Assembly (NCBI GenBank): GCA_037074705.1
Contig: CM073591.1
Span: 85,354,032 to 85,418,031 of the forward strand
From: Zhengitettix transpicula
Taxonomy: Eukaryota; Arthropoda; Insecta; Orthoptera; Tetrigidae
Direction of reading: 5' to 3'
Length of the DNA: 64,000 bases
Below are positions 35,957-47,020 of the stretch, piece after piece (within the stretch, counting starts at the first letter, position 1; each line of letters opens with the position of its first letter). The notes beneath the pieces were generated by a model. The model did not search any database. It saw nothing but the letters and a program-made list of their open reading frames with translations, and was not told the origin of the DNA. The position numbers were made by a program, and so were the translations under genes.

Positions 35957-37300
35957 GAGTGTAAATAATATTATATTTAAAAAAGAAATGTTATTCCGTA
36001 ATTATAATTATGATGTCGTCATTTATTTATTACTCTTTTATTTCAATAAAAAATTATAAAACTTCGCCTAGTTTAAGTCACGTCTCATTTAATAATACCA
36101 TCATCTGAAAAAAGTAACAACCTTTACAGAATAGTTGTATGGTATTTATTTTCTCTGTTTATTAGCTACACCACTATCTACTTATTAAAATATTTCTGGA
36201 TTTTATTTAGTGGATTTTTACCAAATTTTCGAATAATTTACCAATTTGTCAAATGAGAGAAACGATTGTTTAAATAGCTCCTTTTCCATTGGATATAATA
36301 AGGGCAGCATTGCAATTCCAGAACACAAGATACAAGTATTGTGGAGAAAATCAACTGAACATCGATGTAAACTGAATTTAATTTTTATTTTTATTCAATC
36401 AAAATATTTCTGGTTTACTTAATCACTAGCATGAACTTTTTTTATGGTACAGAAACGTCCCGTCTCTCACGAGCGCGCGTGTGGTGTAACGTCACGGTAC
36501 TTGCGCGCCCAGTAATATTTAATTAAAATTCGCAAATTATTTCAACTACAACTCGTTCCATCTTTATGGTAGGGTTTCCCACCCCAGTAGTGCTTTTATT
36601 ATTGTTTTTAAGAATTTATGTATAATCTTATATTTTGTTACAATATGTCCACGCGTTTAAATCTGCAGAGACACTGTGCAAATAAACAAACATATATATT
36701 CATTATATAGATTACACGAAAACTAAAACAAACCATGGAGCACATGCACTATTTTACACATTTATATCTTTGTACACTATATAATACTTTGATTCTCGTG
36801 TATTACCTTCAACATTATTTTCCTGTCCTTTCCTTTGACTATTGAATCTAGTTGCTAATATTGTTCATGTTCCTTGTTATATCGATATCGAAGGAAATCA
36901 TAAATTCTGTTAAACCTAAGGAGTCAATTATATTCGCACCTCTTTGATGTGTCGCCAATTTATACCCTATTATTTCTTGCTACTCACTAGGGTTCTGTTC
37001 GTACTTTCCACAGGAATGTGGTCATATATGCGATTCCATTCGACGGTTATGGTGTAACACAGTGCTTCATATTAAGTTAGCCTTGCAAAACATTTGTTGA
37101 AAATTTCATAATTGAAGCAATAACAAATAATAAATCAGTTAATGACCTTTTACAGATACTTTATTTTTATTTATAGCGTTGTGGCGTTTCGATACGTAAA
37201 ATAAAAACTTATTATCAAATAATATTCATATAGTAGAGAGTAAATAAACTGAATTTAAAAGTTCTCGTATTTATTGATGATAATCAACTGTACATTTTTC
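35957..37300. other. intergenic region with a CpG-rich patch
   Basis: At about 36,440-36,515 there is a short, very CpG-rich patch (GAGCGCGCGTG, AACGTCACGG, TTGCGCGCCC), including a CRE-like half site. It could be a promoter or a transposon end; no exon was linked to it. CpG is still frequent through about 37,300 and then drops sharply. Confidence 0.35.
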
Positions 37301-38006
37301 AAATATGTGATTGCTATTACGGATCTATTATAACATTTCTATTGCTACAATACTAAGTTTCCATCTACATATATTTGAATAAGAAAAAAAAACATTTATA
37401 TAACTGACCAAACATCTTAAAAAAGTAAAAAAAATGAAGTAGGTTTATAAAACTTACATTTTATAATTGAAGCACCTAAAATTATCACAGGATTATCTTG
37501 TTTGATTTTGCAAAATATGTGTGTAATTAATATTGTATTACAAGTACATTCATATTTTATGATCACCTTGCAAGAAAAGGAATCTACCTTGAAGTTATGA
37601 CAGCATTTGAAAAATGATTGTCATCATTTTTATGATAAATGGCTACTGCAGACTAATAATAGTTATAAATTATTTGAAGGGCAAATTATGTTACACTCTG
37701 AGAAATTCAGAATTTATGTAGACATTACACATGGACTTACAAAAAGAAAGAAATATAAATCTATTTTTCAGTCACTAAGATCCATTTGCAGGACTAGATT
37801 CTAAAATTTATATGAATTAATCAAATTTTCATAGTTCAAGTAAAATAAAAAATATCAAAACAAATAACACAATATAAATTTAAATTTTATAGTCTTTCAT
37901 AACTATATTAAAAATTTAAAACACTTATTGAAAATGATCATTTATTTAGCTCAATAATGTGTAGAGATAACTTTGAATGTGAAACTCAGTTCTTGTACAA
38001 CATTTA
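37301..38006 (-). other. probable 3' UTR and downstream part of the minus-strand gene
   Basis: CpG-poor sequence after the stop codon of exon V. AATAAA on the minus strand lies at 37,941-37,946, 61 nt past the stop, and others follow. CpG depletion continues to about 37,300, which suggests the transcription unit ends near there. The plus-strand frame at 37,607-37,804 has no recognisable content. Confidence 0.4.
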
Positions 38007-38198
38007 TTATTTTGGATGTGATTCCACTTCGTCTTTAAGATTTGCCGTGTAAACAATCTCTGCATATTCAGTTTTTTCATCTTCTGGTCTGACCTGTGCT
38101 CTTGGCATTCTACTAGAATCTTTAAGATCAAGTTCAGCATATACAACATCTCTACCAGTCTTTTCAGCTGGATTGGTTACCGGTGGCTGCTCAATTTC
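38007..38198 (-). CDS. exon V: terminal coding exon with ITIM- and ITSM-like tyrosine motifs
   Basis: This 192-nt exon encodes 63 residues and a TAA stop. The acceptor is TTTTCCCACTAG|GAAATT. It starts in phase 0, which fits the phase-0 end of exon U. The peptide is hydrophilic and cytoplasmic in character, with no membrane segment. At residues 18-23 it reads VVYAEL, which fits the ITIM form (V-x-Y-x-x-L). At 43-48 it reads TEYAEI, which fits the ITSM form (T-x-Y-x-x-I). Such motifs bind SH2 phosphatases or adaptors when phosphorylated. The composition is unlike the surrounding AT-rich DNA. I believe this is the cytoplasmic C-terminus of an Ig-superfamily adhesion receptor, with arthropod Fasciclin 3 as leading candidate from partial memory of its tail; the family name is unproven. 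Confidence 0.75.
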   Translation of the reverse strand, partial: EIEQPPVTNPAEKTGRDVVYAELDLKDSSRMPRAQVRPEDEKTEYAEIVYTANLKDEVESHPK

Positions 38199-39159
38199 CT
38201 AGTGGGAAAATAACAACAATAATCATGGATATATAGTTTACAATGTAAATTATGACAAAGCAAATTTTAAATAATAATGATAGTTATTTGAATGTCAATG
38301 AAGGAAGTGTAATGCAATAATAATGACAATAATTATAAGTTAGAAATTAATAGCATTGTATTACAATTTAAGTTGTTTATTTTACTTAGGATCTCCCTTT
38401 GCTGATGAAAATTTAGAACAATTAAGTCAAATGATGTTCAATGCAGAAACTAACTTGTTTTGAAAGCATTTGTAAACAAAGATGGGATTTTTTTGTTTGA
38501 TTTATTCACCAAGTGTTTTTTAGATCAAATGATTTATAAAATTTATAGTACAGATTGAATTCTGTCCAACTTGAGACTTTAAATCATTTTTAAAAAACTT
38601 TCAAAATTTTTATTATAAATATATCTATATAATAAATTTAAAAATGATGTAATATAAAATCTCCTATATTTCTGAGAACCAGTGAAAATAGGTAGAAGTC
38701 AGCATTTATTCATAACAACATTTCAAAATCTTGAGGCCAAACTTCTTCAGAGGGTCTACAAAACATCTAAACTTGAATTAATCAATTATTGCAAAAGGAT
38801 TCTTTTGTTATATTATTAATAATAAATTCAGATATAAATAATAAGAGATTTTTATGGAATAAAATTATGGGAGAAGTTTTATTAAATTTTTATGTAAACA
38901 TACATAACAGTCTAGTGTGTTCAATTATGAATCAAGTTAGGCCCAATATATTAAAAGTACAGATTTGAAATCTCACTATATCCATGTTTAAGTTTTTAAT
39001 GTCTGTCATGCATAAAAAATTGTTATAATTATCAGTATGTTTTATTTGATGGTAATATAACAACAAGTTGGAATAAAAGTTATTGATATTAATATAGACA
39101 ATATCTGAGATCTTATAGTAAACTAATGAAAAATTATTATGTAGTTCATAATAATTTAC
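38199..39159 (-). other. intron between exons U and V
   Basis: AT-rich and CpG-poor. At about 38,695-38,770 (minus strand) lies ACCCTCTGAAGAAG...GAAATGTTGTTATGAAT, a Penelope-like or LINE 3' tail. Nothing else was recognised. Confidence 0.5.
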
Positions 39160-39283
39160 CTTGATTACTTCTGTTGGTTCATCAGCTACTTTATCTTTTT
39201 TCTTATTAAATATATAATTAAAACTGAGTTTAGGTTTCTTTGACTTGTGTGTAGGACCATGATCAGCACTCTCTGTGTCACTG
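39160..39283 (-). CDS. exon U: internal coding exon, basic cytoplasmic segment
   Basis: This 124-nt exon has acceptor CTTATATTTCAG|C and donor AATCAAG|GTAAAT. It starts in phase 2 and ends in phase 0. It encodes SDTESADHGP, then THKSKKPKLSFNYIFNKKKD and KVADEPTEVIK: an acidic start, then a strongly basic Lys-rich stretch typical of a juxtamembrane or cytoplasmic region. The acceptor is a tandem CAGCAG (NAGNAG), so use of the second AG would remove one serine and keep frame. Phase 2 matches the end of exon M, and phase 0 matches the start of exon V. Confidence 0.75.
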
Positions 39284-39448
39284 CTGAAATATAAGATTGA
39301 AACTGCTATATATTTATGACCTACTAAAACCATCTATACATAAAATATTAATATATTTAAATACTTACGGTACATTAACCATTTGGAACATTTGTTGATG
39401 GGCTTTAAATTATGGCTTGAAATGATTACTTCAGTTTAATTACATCAA

Positions 39449-39501
<53 letters not shown>

Positions 39502-40565
39502 GAGATGGGAGACAGGGAACTTTTGTTTGAATTGTAATGGCAAAAAATTGAACCATGAACAACTTGGAATTAAAACTTAACAGGTTTTTCACTTATTACT
39601 ACCTTCACCTGTTGAAAATATTATTCTCTCTTGTGTTAGGAAAGCTGTTGATTTTTCAGTTTGAGATTTTTTTTATGCTTTTTAATTCAATTAATTATTA
39701 ATAAAAATGTAATTGATTCTACTTTATTAAATACTAGGTACAAAAATCTTACAGTCTGTTGTGTGTGTATAGTGGAAGTAGAATTAAACAATATTATAAC
39801 ATAAAATAGCTAAAAATAAATAAATAATTCTTCTAATGTTTCATAAGCAAGTTATAACTTATGAAATATATGTGCATCAGTGACCTTTCAATACTACTGA
39901 TTGCATCTATTTTGTGTACCATAAAAATTCAATGTTAGATGAAAATAGGTACTAAGAATATGATAATATATGATTAAGAAATATTACCAATCCTGAAAAG
40001 TTATTTCTGAAACGTGTTTAAGAAATGTGTATGTGAATTGAAAAATATAAATAAAGTTATTAATTCATTTATTTGGAATAAATTTACAAATAATAAAATA
40101 AATTGATTACCCCAGCATGATATGATACAATAAATTAATTTGATAATTAGATAAAATATTCTTCGTTATTTTAGCCAACTGGAATTTTAATGATGTAATT
40201 GTACCATGTTGTTTACTTTAATTATATCTAAGAATAATTATTTTTATTAAATGTACTCCTCATTCTTTCTTGTTTAACAAAAACTTGTTTATGTTTTATG
40301 TTTAATTATTATGCCATCATAATGGTTTTGTCTATTTCTCCCTATGAGTGTTAATGTAAATGTGTTTTATAGGGAATGAAATGCCATATATAAATTTTCT
40401 TAAGTATTTATTAAAAGTTATCATTTCTCAAAATATTTAGATCTTATTTTATGCATTGAATTTGCTCTCCTTTTACGTAGTTTCATTTTTACTTTTTTTT
40501 TCTCATATTTGATAAATTCTATATTACCTAATTTATGTATTTTCTCACTGATGTATTTTTGTATG
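39284..40565 (-). other. intron sequence with a (TA)n tract
   Basis: AT-rich and CpG-poor. It includes the (AT)n tract at 39,451-39,498. No exon was found. Confidence 0.45.
39451..39498. repeat. (AT)n microsatellite
   Basis: Uninterrupted AT dinucleotides inside the intron. Confidence 0.98.
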
Positions 40566-40569
40566 TATG

Positions 40570-41033
40570 TGTGGCGGACTCCGTGGTATTATCCGTCGCG
40601 ACACCACACACGGGAAGAAAATTTAAAATATTATATTTATTTGTGTGATAGCACGGGATGCGATTAATTACGAGACTTGGTATTTTTTCAATATTTTATT
40701 TCTCTTTTCTAAATCATGTGTACTGCTCAATTGCTCGTAACGAACTGTACTCTAATTGTTCTTTTACTCCATAAGAAAAGAATCTTATTTTAGCACAACA
40801 AAGAGAGTTCATAACGCTTCCGAGAATTACGCAGTGTTTTTGTTTTGGATTCCGCGTCGACTAGAAGTTCTCTGCGCTCTGCGCTTCGATCTCTTTTCCC
40901 CTTCTCTGCTACGGCTGGCGGCAGAGGCGTCAGCGATGCTAGCAGAGAAGTTCGTCGGCAGAGCAGTCAGCTGATGTTCGCAGAGAAGTTCGTCGAAAGA
41001 TAAACGTGAAGCTCAGTGGAGGCCAGCTCCACA
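40570..41033 (+). mobile_element. solo LTR, CpG-rich, TATG target duplication
   Basis: It begins TGTGGCGGACTCCGTGG and ends GGCCAGCTCCACA (TGTGG/CCACA ends). It is 464 bp long and flanked by TATG on both sides (40,566-40,569; 41,034-41,037). It is sharply CpG-rich against a CpG-poor intron. A 16-bp direct repeat, GCAGAGAAGTTCGTCG, occurs twice near the 3' end. There is no homology to the other LTRs here. The frame at 40,756-40,974 is not recognisable as a protein. Confidence 0.75.
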
Positions 41034-41037
41034 TATG

Positions 41038-41950
41038 CTATGATATTTTAGCCATGTTTTTAAATTTATTGTATTTGACTAGTTATATTTACTCTGAAGA
41101 TAGTTGTTGAAATCAGTAAAAATTCACTGAAGTAGGATAAAACCAACAACAATTGGTTGAATCATTTTAACACACTGCAAGTTCACAAAATTGGTTATAC
41201 TTCCTCTCAATTTTTTACTCTGCCATACTACCATTACACACACACAATAGATTTTCTTTGCCCTTATGAAGTAATTACTTATAACTGGATTGTGTAAGGG
41301 TGTTTTCAAACAGGTAAAAATCCTACGCTCCTTGCTAAAAGACTCCACATTATCTTTCACAGATTTTCTTAACACACTATTATATTTTACTCATATATAA
41401 AATGAACAAATTAAAATTAAAAATGTCAAATAAATTATAAATAAAATTTAATCAAACATAATATTCAAATTATGGAACAGTATACATACAATTATTAATA
41501 CAAACTTAAAACATATTCAAATTTACTAATAATTTATATTAAAATTATGGACCATTAAATATATTTAAAGTTACTGTTTACAATGAAAATATTTTGAAGT
41601 GACTTGGTAAGTTTTAACATAAATCATGCTTTGATAATTATTACAAGTGCAACTTATTATTGACACATTACATAAAATTACATGCAATTGTTATTTATGT
41701 TAGTTGAACATAGCATGCATGTTGATGAATACACAAACAAATTCATAACACAAAGTTAGTCTGGAACAAGCAAATTGTAGCCAACCAAACACAGAACTGG
41801 CATATATATGTTAGTTTTCAGCAGCATGAATACAAAAATAAAAAATTATGAAGTTCAACAGAACACTACTAGTAAAGCCATTTAAAATAGTGTTAGTCAG
41901 AGATAAACTTACAACTTTAATTATTGTTATGTGATACAACTGTCAATTGC
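41038..41950 (-). other. intron sequence
   Basis: AT-rich and CpG-poor with no exon found. The frame at 41,124-41,375 lacks recognisable features. Confidence 0.4.
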
Positions 41951-41972
41951 ATATATATATATATATATATAT

Positions 41973-42285
41973 TGTAGCAACGCCGCTACCCACCTCGCTT
42001 TTTTCGATTATTTATATTTGGCGCCAGGTAAATTTTAGAAGAAAATCACCAAAACAACTTTTTCATAATTAATTACTTTATTTGTTGAGCATGAGTAATA
42101 AATTGTCATCAGGGCGTGGTTTGTTAAAGTTTTTTTTGTTCAGCCCTCAGAGTTCTGCTCCGTCCTTCGTCGAGTCCAGCTTGGAACTGCGTCTTCAGCT
42201 GGCGCCTTAGCTCAACAATGCTGTCGCGTAGCCAAGAGACGTTGACAATGACTAGTAACCAACATTGTAACCCAATCATGTTACA
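41973..42285 (+). mobile_element. solo LTR, 313 bp, in a (TA)n tract
   Basis: Begins TGTAGCAACGCCGCTACCC, ends CAATCATGTTACA; flanking bases are ATAT on both sides within TA tracts (41,951-41,972 and 42,286-42,299). It is CpG-richer than the intron, so probably a comparatively young insertion. No internal coding. Confidence 0.65.
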
Positions 42286-42364
42286 ATATATATATATATG
42301 GTATGGAAAGGAAGAGAGATTGCAATATCACAATTAATTTTGACAATTTCATATCCTTACTAAT

Positions 42365-43022
42365 ATTATATATATATATATGGGTTAAAAAACAAGAAAA
42401 TAATACGAAAATAATGGAGATTCAATACAAATCAGGGTTATGGATGTCGCTGAAGTTATTTATGACAATCTGGGTAACACATGGTGGTGGGCGGGAATGG
42501 GAGGGGCTGGACAGAGCTCAGCTAGAAATGTTAACCTGTCGATAATTTTGTTGAATGAATATTTTGCAGTGTCATTTAAATTCATAATACTTTAGTAGAT
42601 ATTCTCTGTGTATAATTTCACTTAGGAATGTGGTTTGGTGGAGTGTTACATGAAAATAATGTGAATACACCAAGATTCAAGCCAATTCTGGGGTTATGGA
42701 TGTCATCAAGTTTCATTTTGACAAACTGGATAACGTGCAGTGTAGGTGGGAATGGGGAGTCTGGGGGGGAGGGGATAGAAATTTGCAGGCAATGTAACTG
42801 GACAATTTTTGCACAGTATAAATATTTTTTTGTGGAGATTTTCAAACATGATCAAATGTGATATATTCAATGAGTTCAACCCACTTTGAAATGGGAGGTG
42901 AACATATTTAGGGATAGGGGTCGAGTTGTGTTAATTAAAAATAGTGCAAAAGCTACCTAGATTGGAGTCAATTGGGGGTTATTCATAAATTACATCCTTG
43001 GCATCCTGGGCACCCAGCTAGT
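42365..43022 (-). repeat. satellite-bearing repeat element, locus 3, minus orientation
   Basis: Read on the minus strand it starts CTACTAGCTGGGTGCCCAGG at 43,022, equivalent to the start of locus 1. The GGTTATGGATG marker (minus-strand CATCCATAACC) appears at 42,436 and 42,692 and a degenerate form at about 42,974, giving spacings near 256 and 282 bp. This copy has lost nearly all CpG, unlike loci 1 and 2, in keeping with long residence in the depleted gene body. Confidence 0.65.
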
Positions 43023-44341
43023 AGAAAATAAAAGGTAGCTCCACAGATGAATTGAAGATCAGCACTAAGAATAATTTTCAGTATAATTATCCAGCAATGC
43101 CAAAAACAATTTTCAATGTTAGTTTTCCAACAGCTCTCAAGGAGTTGAAAGGGAAAATCTCTAGAAGCCAGCTGCCATAAGGCCAGTCAGTCAAGTGCAG
43201 TAAAGAACATTCTACACCACATATTTTCCAAAGTCAGAACACATGGGTAACTAAATTTCAATTCCACATGCATGTTCTGTACGGGGGTATATTGATTTAT
43301 TTCTTTTAGAGCTGCATTATTCAGTTTAATCATCAATTTTGATAATGTGTGGGAATTCAGTCACCAATAGATCCCTGAGGTATTGAGTCACTTTGTGGGT
43401 ATGCCGGTAGTACTAATTATTGATTTGATTAGTGTTTTCTTCATGTTTCTTTTTAGGAAACACTTGTAAATTATTTGTTCAAACTATTAAATACAAATAT
43501 ATTTCATATACTTATAAAACAAATAAATTTCCATTCTGTGCCACCTTTATTATTACTAAGTGATCTAATTTAAATTATGTATGAATGAAAAAGTTATTTA
43601 TTATATATTAGAATACAAAATGTACAATTATTGAATACAAGGTGTCATTAATATAGTAAAATTAATGTGAGGAGTATTGAGTAGGCCTACTTCTGGTAAA
43701 GGCTCAACATTATTAAATCATTTGATCTATCTTTAAATGAAAGATGTATTAAAAAATGACACAAATTTTGTTTTTTATTATTTATCCTTTTGTATTGGGT
43801 GAAAATTATTGATGAAATAAAAATATATTTAATATTAAATTGAAATACAGGAAGATGAATTGAGAGGTATAAAAATTTAGATAGAAATTCTGAAACAAGC
43901 AATTTTTTGTTTCTATTTCAATTCTTGGAGAAAACTGGGTAAGGGAAATATTTAAGAGTAATAGTGAAATGTATCTTCCTGAGGGTAATAAGTTTAATTG
44001 AGAAAATACTTCTTTTTTGGTGCTATATCAAACATTTCTCAAATATTAATACAAACAATTGTTTTTACTATTCATTATAATTAATTAAAGCTGGTTTTAT
44101 TTTAATGATTAATGTAAAATGAAGAATGTTAAAATACACTCTACAACTGACATTGAGTATACATTAAAAAAAAACTAATATTAACTTACAGAACTAATAT
44201 TACGAACTGGTAAAATTAAAACAACATATACTAGTGAATAAGTTAATTATATAAATGAAACAAAAATTATTAGTATAAAGCTAGTGTTGAAAATTACAAA
44301 ACATTTTCACATTGCAGAAACATAGAACAAATAAAAGCATG
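43023..44341 (-). other. intron sequence or 3' UTR downstream of exon T2
   Basis: AT-rich and CpG-poor. No exon or repeat was recognised. If exon T2 is used as last exon, its 3' UTR would lie in the upper part of this stretch. Confidence 0.4.
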
Positions 44342-44438
44342 TTATTGTTTTGATTCATGCCTCTGAAGACTTTTCTGCTCATCAGTCAGATGTTCTTGTT
44401 TCTGAAAAGTCAGACTTCCTGTCGGTAGAAAATTTTCT
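44342..44438 (-). CDS. exon T2: alternative terminal coding exon
   Basis: This is a 97-nt coding part with acceptor TTCTTGTTTTACAG|A. It starts in phase 2 and ends in TAA. It encodes ENFLPTGSLTFQKQEHLTDE followed by QKSLQRHESKQ, a hydrophilic 31-residue tail without a membrane segment. The phase-2 start is the same as that of exon U and matches the phase-2 end of exon M 556 bp upstream. The split codon TC|A gives serine, as with exon U (TC|C). It therefore looks like a mutually exclusive last exon. No known motif was recognised in the peptide. Support rests on splice sites and phase, not on homology. Confidence 0.6.
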
Positions 44439-44993
44439 CTGTAAAACAAGAATACAAACATGCTTCACAATTTAAATAACTAGCAAAATCCAAGCTTAGT
44501 TATAATAATTAAGAAAATTTCTTTTCCATTTCATTGTGTGGAAAATATATTTCGTCAGACAGTTTAAGATGTAAACCAGAAACACTATGAAAATATTTTC
44601 ACAGCTTGGTAGCTATTTTGCTAGTTATAAATGCAAGATGTTATATTTAAAAGTTTTATATACAAAAGCCATGCCTAAAATAATTTAGTAAATCTTTTTA
44701 CACTCAGAAAGATTCATGCAAAGAAAGGTAAATTATTTTGTTATTATTACAATGAAAATAATTATGTAAATTAATCATTTACAGTTAAATGAAGTAAAAA
44801 TATAAAGACCATCTCCTAATTATATTAGTGAATTAGGCAAATTACACATGCTTTCACTAATATCAGTTATAATTCACCACTAGTTAATGAATAAAGCATA
44901 TTAAGCATTAAAATAGAATGTTTAACAACATTAGCAGTAATAATTCATAAAGTAAATATGATGCATACAATTCTGAGTTTATTTTATACTTAC
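44439..44993 (-). other. intron between exons M and T2
   Basis: AT-rich, CpG-poor sequence without repeats. Confidence 0.55.
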
Positions 44994-45030
44994 GATTCCC
45001 TTATGTCATTTCGAGAACTGGACACACCAC
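44994..45030 (-). CDS. exon M: 37-nt linker exon
   Basis: The acceptor is AATTAATGTTTTCAG|GTGG and the donor is GGGAATC|GTAAGTAT, both close to consensus. It starts in phase 1 and ends in phase 2. It is open only in that phase, reading GVSSSRNDIRES with the last serine completed by the next exon; the other two frames contain stops. It can be spliced in frame to exon U or to exon T2. It should follow an upstream exon ending in phase 1, the same donor phase required by exon T1. The short size and Ser/Arg-rich content are typical of a juxtamembrane linker. Confidence 0.65.
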
Positions 45031-45535
45031 CTGAAAACATTAATTAATTACTGAAACTTACCAATTTATATGTCAGCAGAAAATACACAAATACTTGGAA
45101 ATAGATTTTAAAATTTTGGTTTTCACTGGAATGTTCTTGATCATGTTTAGAGTTATGTGAGAGTAGGGTTTGAAAACCACACAACATAAGGCACAAAAAC
45201 ATTCATGTTAACATTTTATTCAGACCATTTCAGCACACTTCCTTATGATTTGCTTTCTTATGAAGTAATTATCTCAACTTCTTAAATAAATCCTGGTAAA
45301 AGTTAGAATTTGTAATGAAAATATGTACACAGCGTCTTCTGCAGTCACAAAATAAAATAGTGTATTAAATTTTGAAGTACCAAAAGTTATTTAAACTTAG
45401 TAACTGGAATTGTACCATTTATGATATGGTATGATATATATCATGATATGATATGATAAGACAACAGTAATAACTTTTTCACAACTATTAACATCTAATA
45501 ATAGCTAAAAATATTAAATTTGGAAATATATATTC
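45031..45535 (-). other. intron sequence upstream of exon M
   Basis: No feature recognised except a short GATATGGTATGATAT-type palindromic stretch near 45,424-45,457. Confidence 0.4.
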
Positions 45536-45765
45536 ATTTTATGAATCATTTCCTTGCATCACAGAGATCCCAGATTCAATTCCTACTATGGGTATGGATG
45601 TTTGTGCTCATGCTGGTCACAAAATCTGGGGTTACAACTGTGGGAGAATTGACACACCGACCACGTGTCACTCCACAATCCAGAATATGTCGTGTAAGAT
45701 GACAGTCGTTCTGTAGGCCAAGACCCTGACAGGGCTGTCGAGCCATAAAAAAATAATTTTATGAA
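45536..45765 (+). mobile_element. 5'-truncated tRNA-derived SINE with 10-bp target duplication
   Basis: The element is 45,546-45,755 with an A-rich 3' tail (CGAGCCATAAAAAAATA), flanked by ATTTTATGAA at 45,536-45,545 and 45,756-45,765. Near the 5' end, AGATTCAATTCC resembles a pol III B box. The A box is missing, as expected after 5' truncation. The body ends with GGCCAAGACCCTGACAGGGC, a common ending of arthropod SINEs. Open frames on both strands inside it are not genes. Confidence 0.75.
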
Positions 45766-46439
45766 GAATGCATTAAACACCACAGTAGCAAGTACAGAAT
45801 TACTCTTTATTTTTGCTCAAATAGGAGTAAATAGAAAGAGTAAGAAATTTAACTGATAACTGAGAATATTGTTATGTACTAAACAATAGTAATGTGCTTA
45901 ACAATAGCTGGCTGCTTCAGGATTACTGCCACAAAACTAGCTGTTGGGGCATATAGTGCAAGCATTTCTTGAACTCAGCAAGCCATCCCATTAAGTAAAT
46001 GCAAAAGTCTAAGGAAATGTCTAGAAATATCAGGACATGTTGTCATAGTGAGGAAATAAGAGGAAACTTCCAAGCATTAGAATTTGCATTAGTTTTAACA
46101 GGAGTAAGAGGTTTTACATGTCTAAAAGTTGAGATAAGCGAAATAAGTAAAACACATAATTTTTTCTGAAAAATTGTATTGTAAATTATCTTATTGCAGG
46201 AATCAAGTGATTTGAGCACATAATTGGTAATGTGAAAGGAAGACTCAGGAATCAGCATATATGTTCCCATAAACAGATATTTATTAAAATAAGAATATAA
46301 TACATATATATTAAATATAATAATTAGATGAAATAGCTAATATAAATATTGTCTGTAACATTTTAATTTCTAATAAGTATCCTTTAAATTTTATCAATAA
46401 ATACATCAACACTGGATTATACAAAATTAGATATCTTAC
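45766..46439 (-). other. intron sequence
   Basis: AT-rich, CpG-poor, nothing recognised. Confidence 0.4.
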
Positions 46440-47020
46440 TGCCACTCACCCCAATCACCTCAAGCCAAATTTTTTCTCGTACTCCCTTATTACAAATTTC
46501 TACATCACAAATTTGTCCAAATATTCAAAGAATATCAAATATCCATCATTTACAGATCCACTAATACCCTTTCATACTTAAATAAAAATCACAAGGACCC
46601 ACTTGACACCTACACCAAACATTGTATTGTTTACAAAATCTCTTGCTCTAATTGTAATTCCTGCTACATAGGGCAAACAAAACATTCCCTTAATACAAGT
46701 GTCAAGGAACATATATCTAATATCAAACAATCTGTAGTATCCAAACAAATAATCAATTCAAAACATTTATATGATTGGCTAACTGCTAAGATTTTAGATG
46801 TTGACACCAGGTACCATTCCAGAATTATATCTTAAATGCTTCATGTTTCATCCAACATTAATATACAAACTGATACTATAAAACTTAACAATAGCTATGA
46901 TCACTTATTGTTACAATACCCTTATTCTTTCCCATTGTCATATACTTCACTTTTGAGTTTGTCAACTGTAATTGTCACCTGATGAAAGAGACAAGGAACC
47001 CACAAATGTTGTGTGGTATT
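46440..47020 (+). pseudogene. Penelope-like element fragment with GIY-YIG endonuclease domain
   Basis: From about 46,590 one frame reads KDPLDTYTKHC and then IVYKISCSNCNSCYIGQTK. This is the start of the GIY-YIG endonuclease of Penelope-like retroelements (form V-Y-x-I-x-C-x-x-C...Y-I-G-Q-T), including the cysteines typical of that family. Weaker matches continue through KILDVDTRYHSRIIS to a stop at 46,833, followed by further homologous-looking codons. A tail, CACCTGATGAAAGAGACAAG...AAATGTTGTG, lies at 46,977-47,013. The reverse transcriptase is missing, so the copy is 5'-truncated and dead. CpG is almost absent. Confidence 0.75.

Noticed and set aside
38932..39333. 133-residue minus-strand frame as a single-exon gene
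   Set aside because: Only its central part is protein-like and it is bounded by clear acceptor and donor sites. The rest is intron read-through, so it is annotated as exon U.
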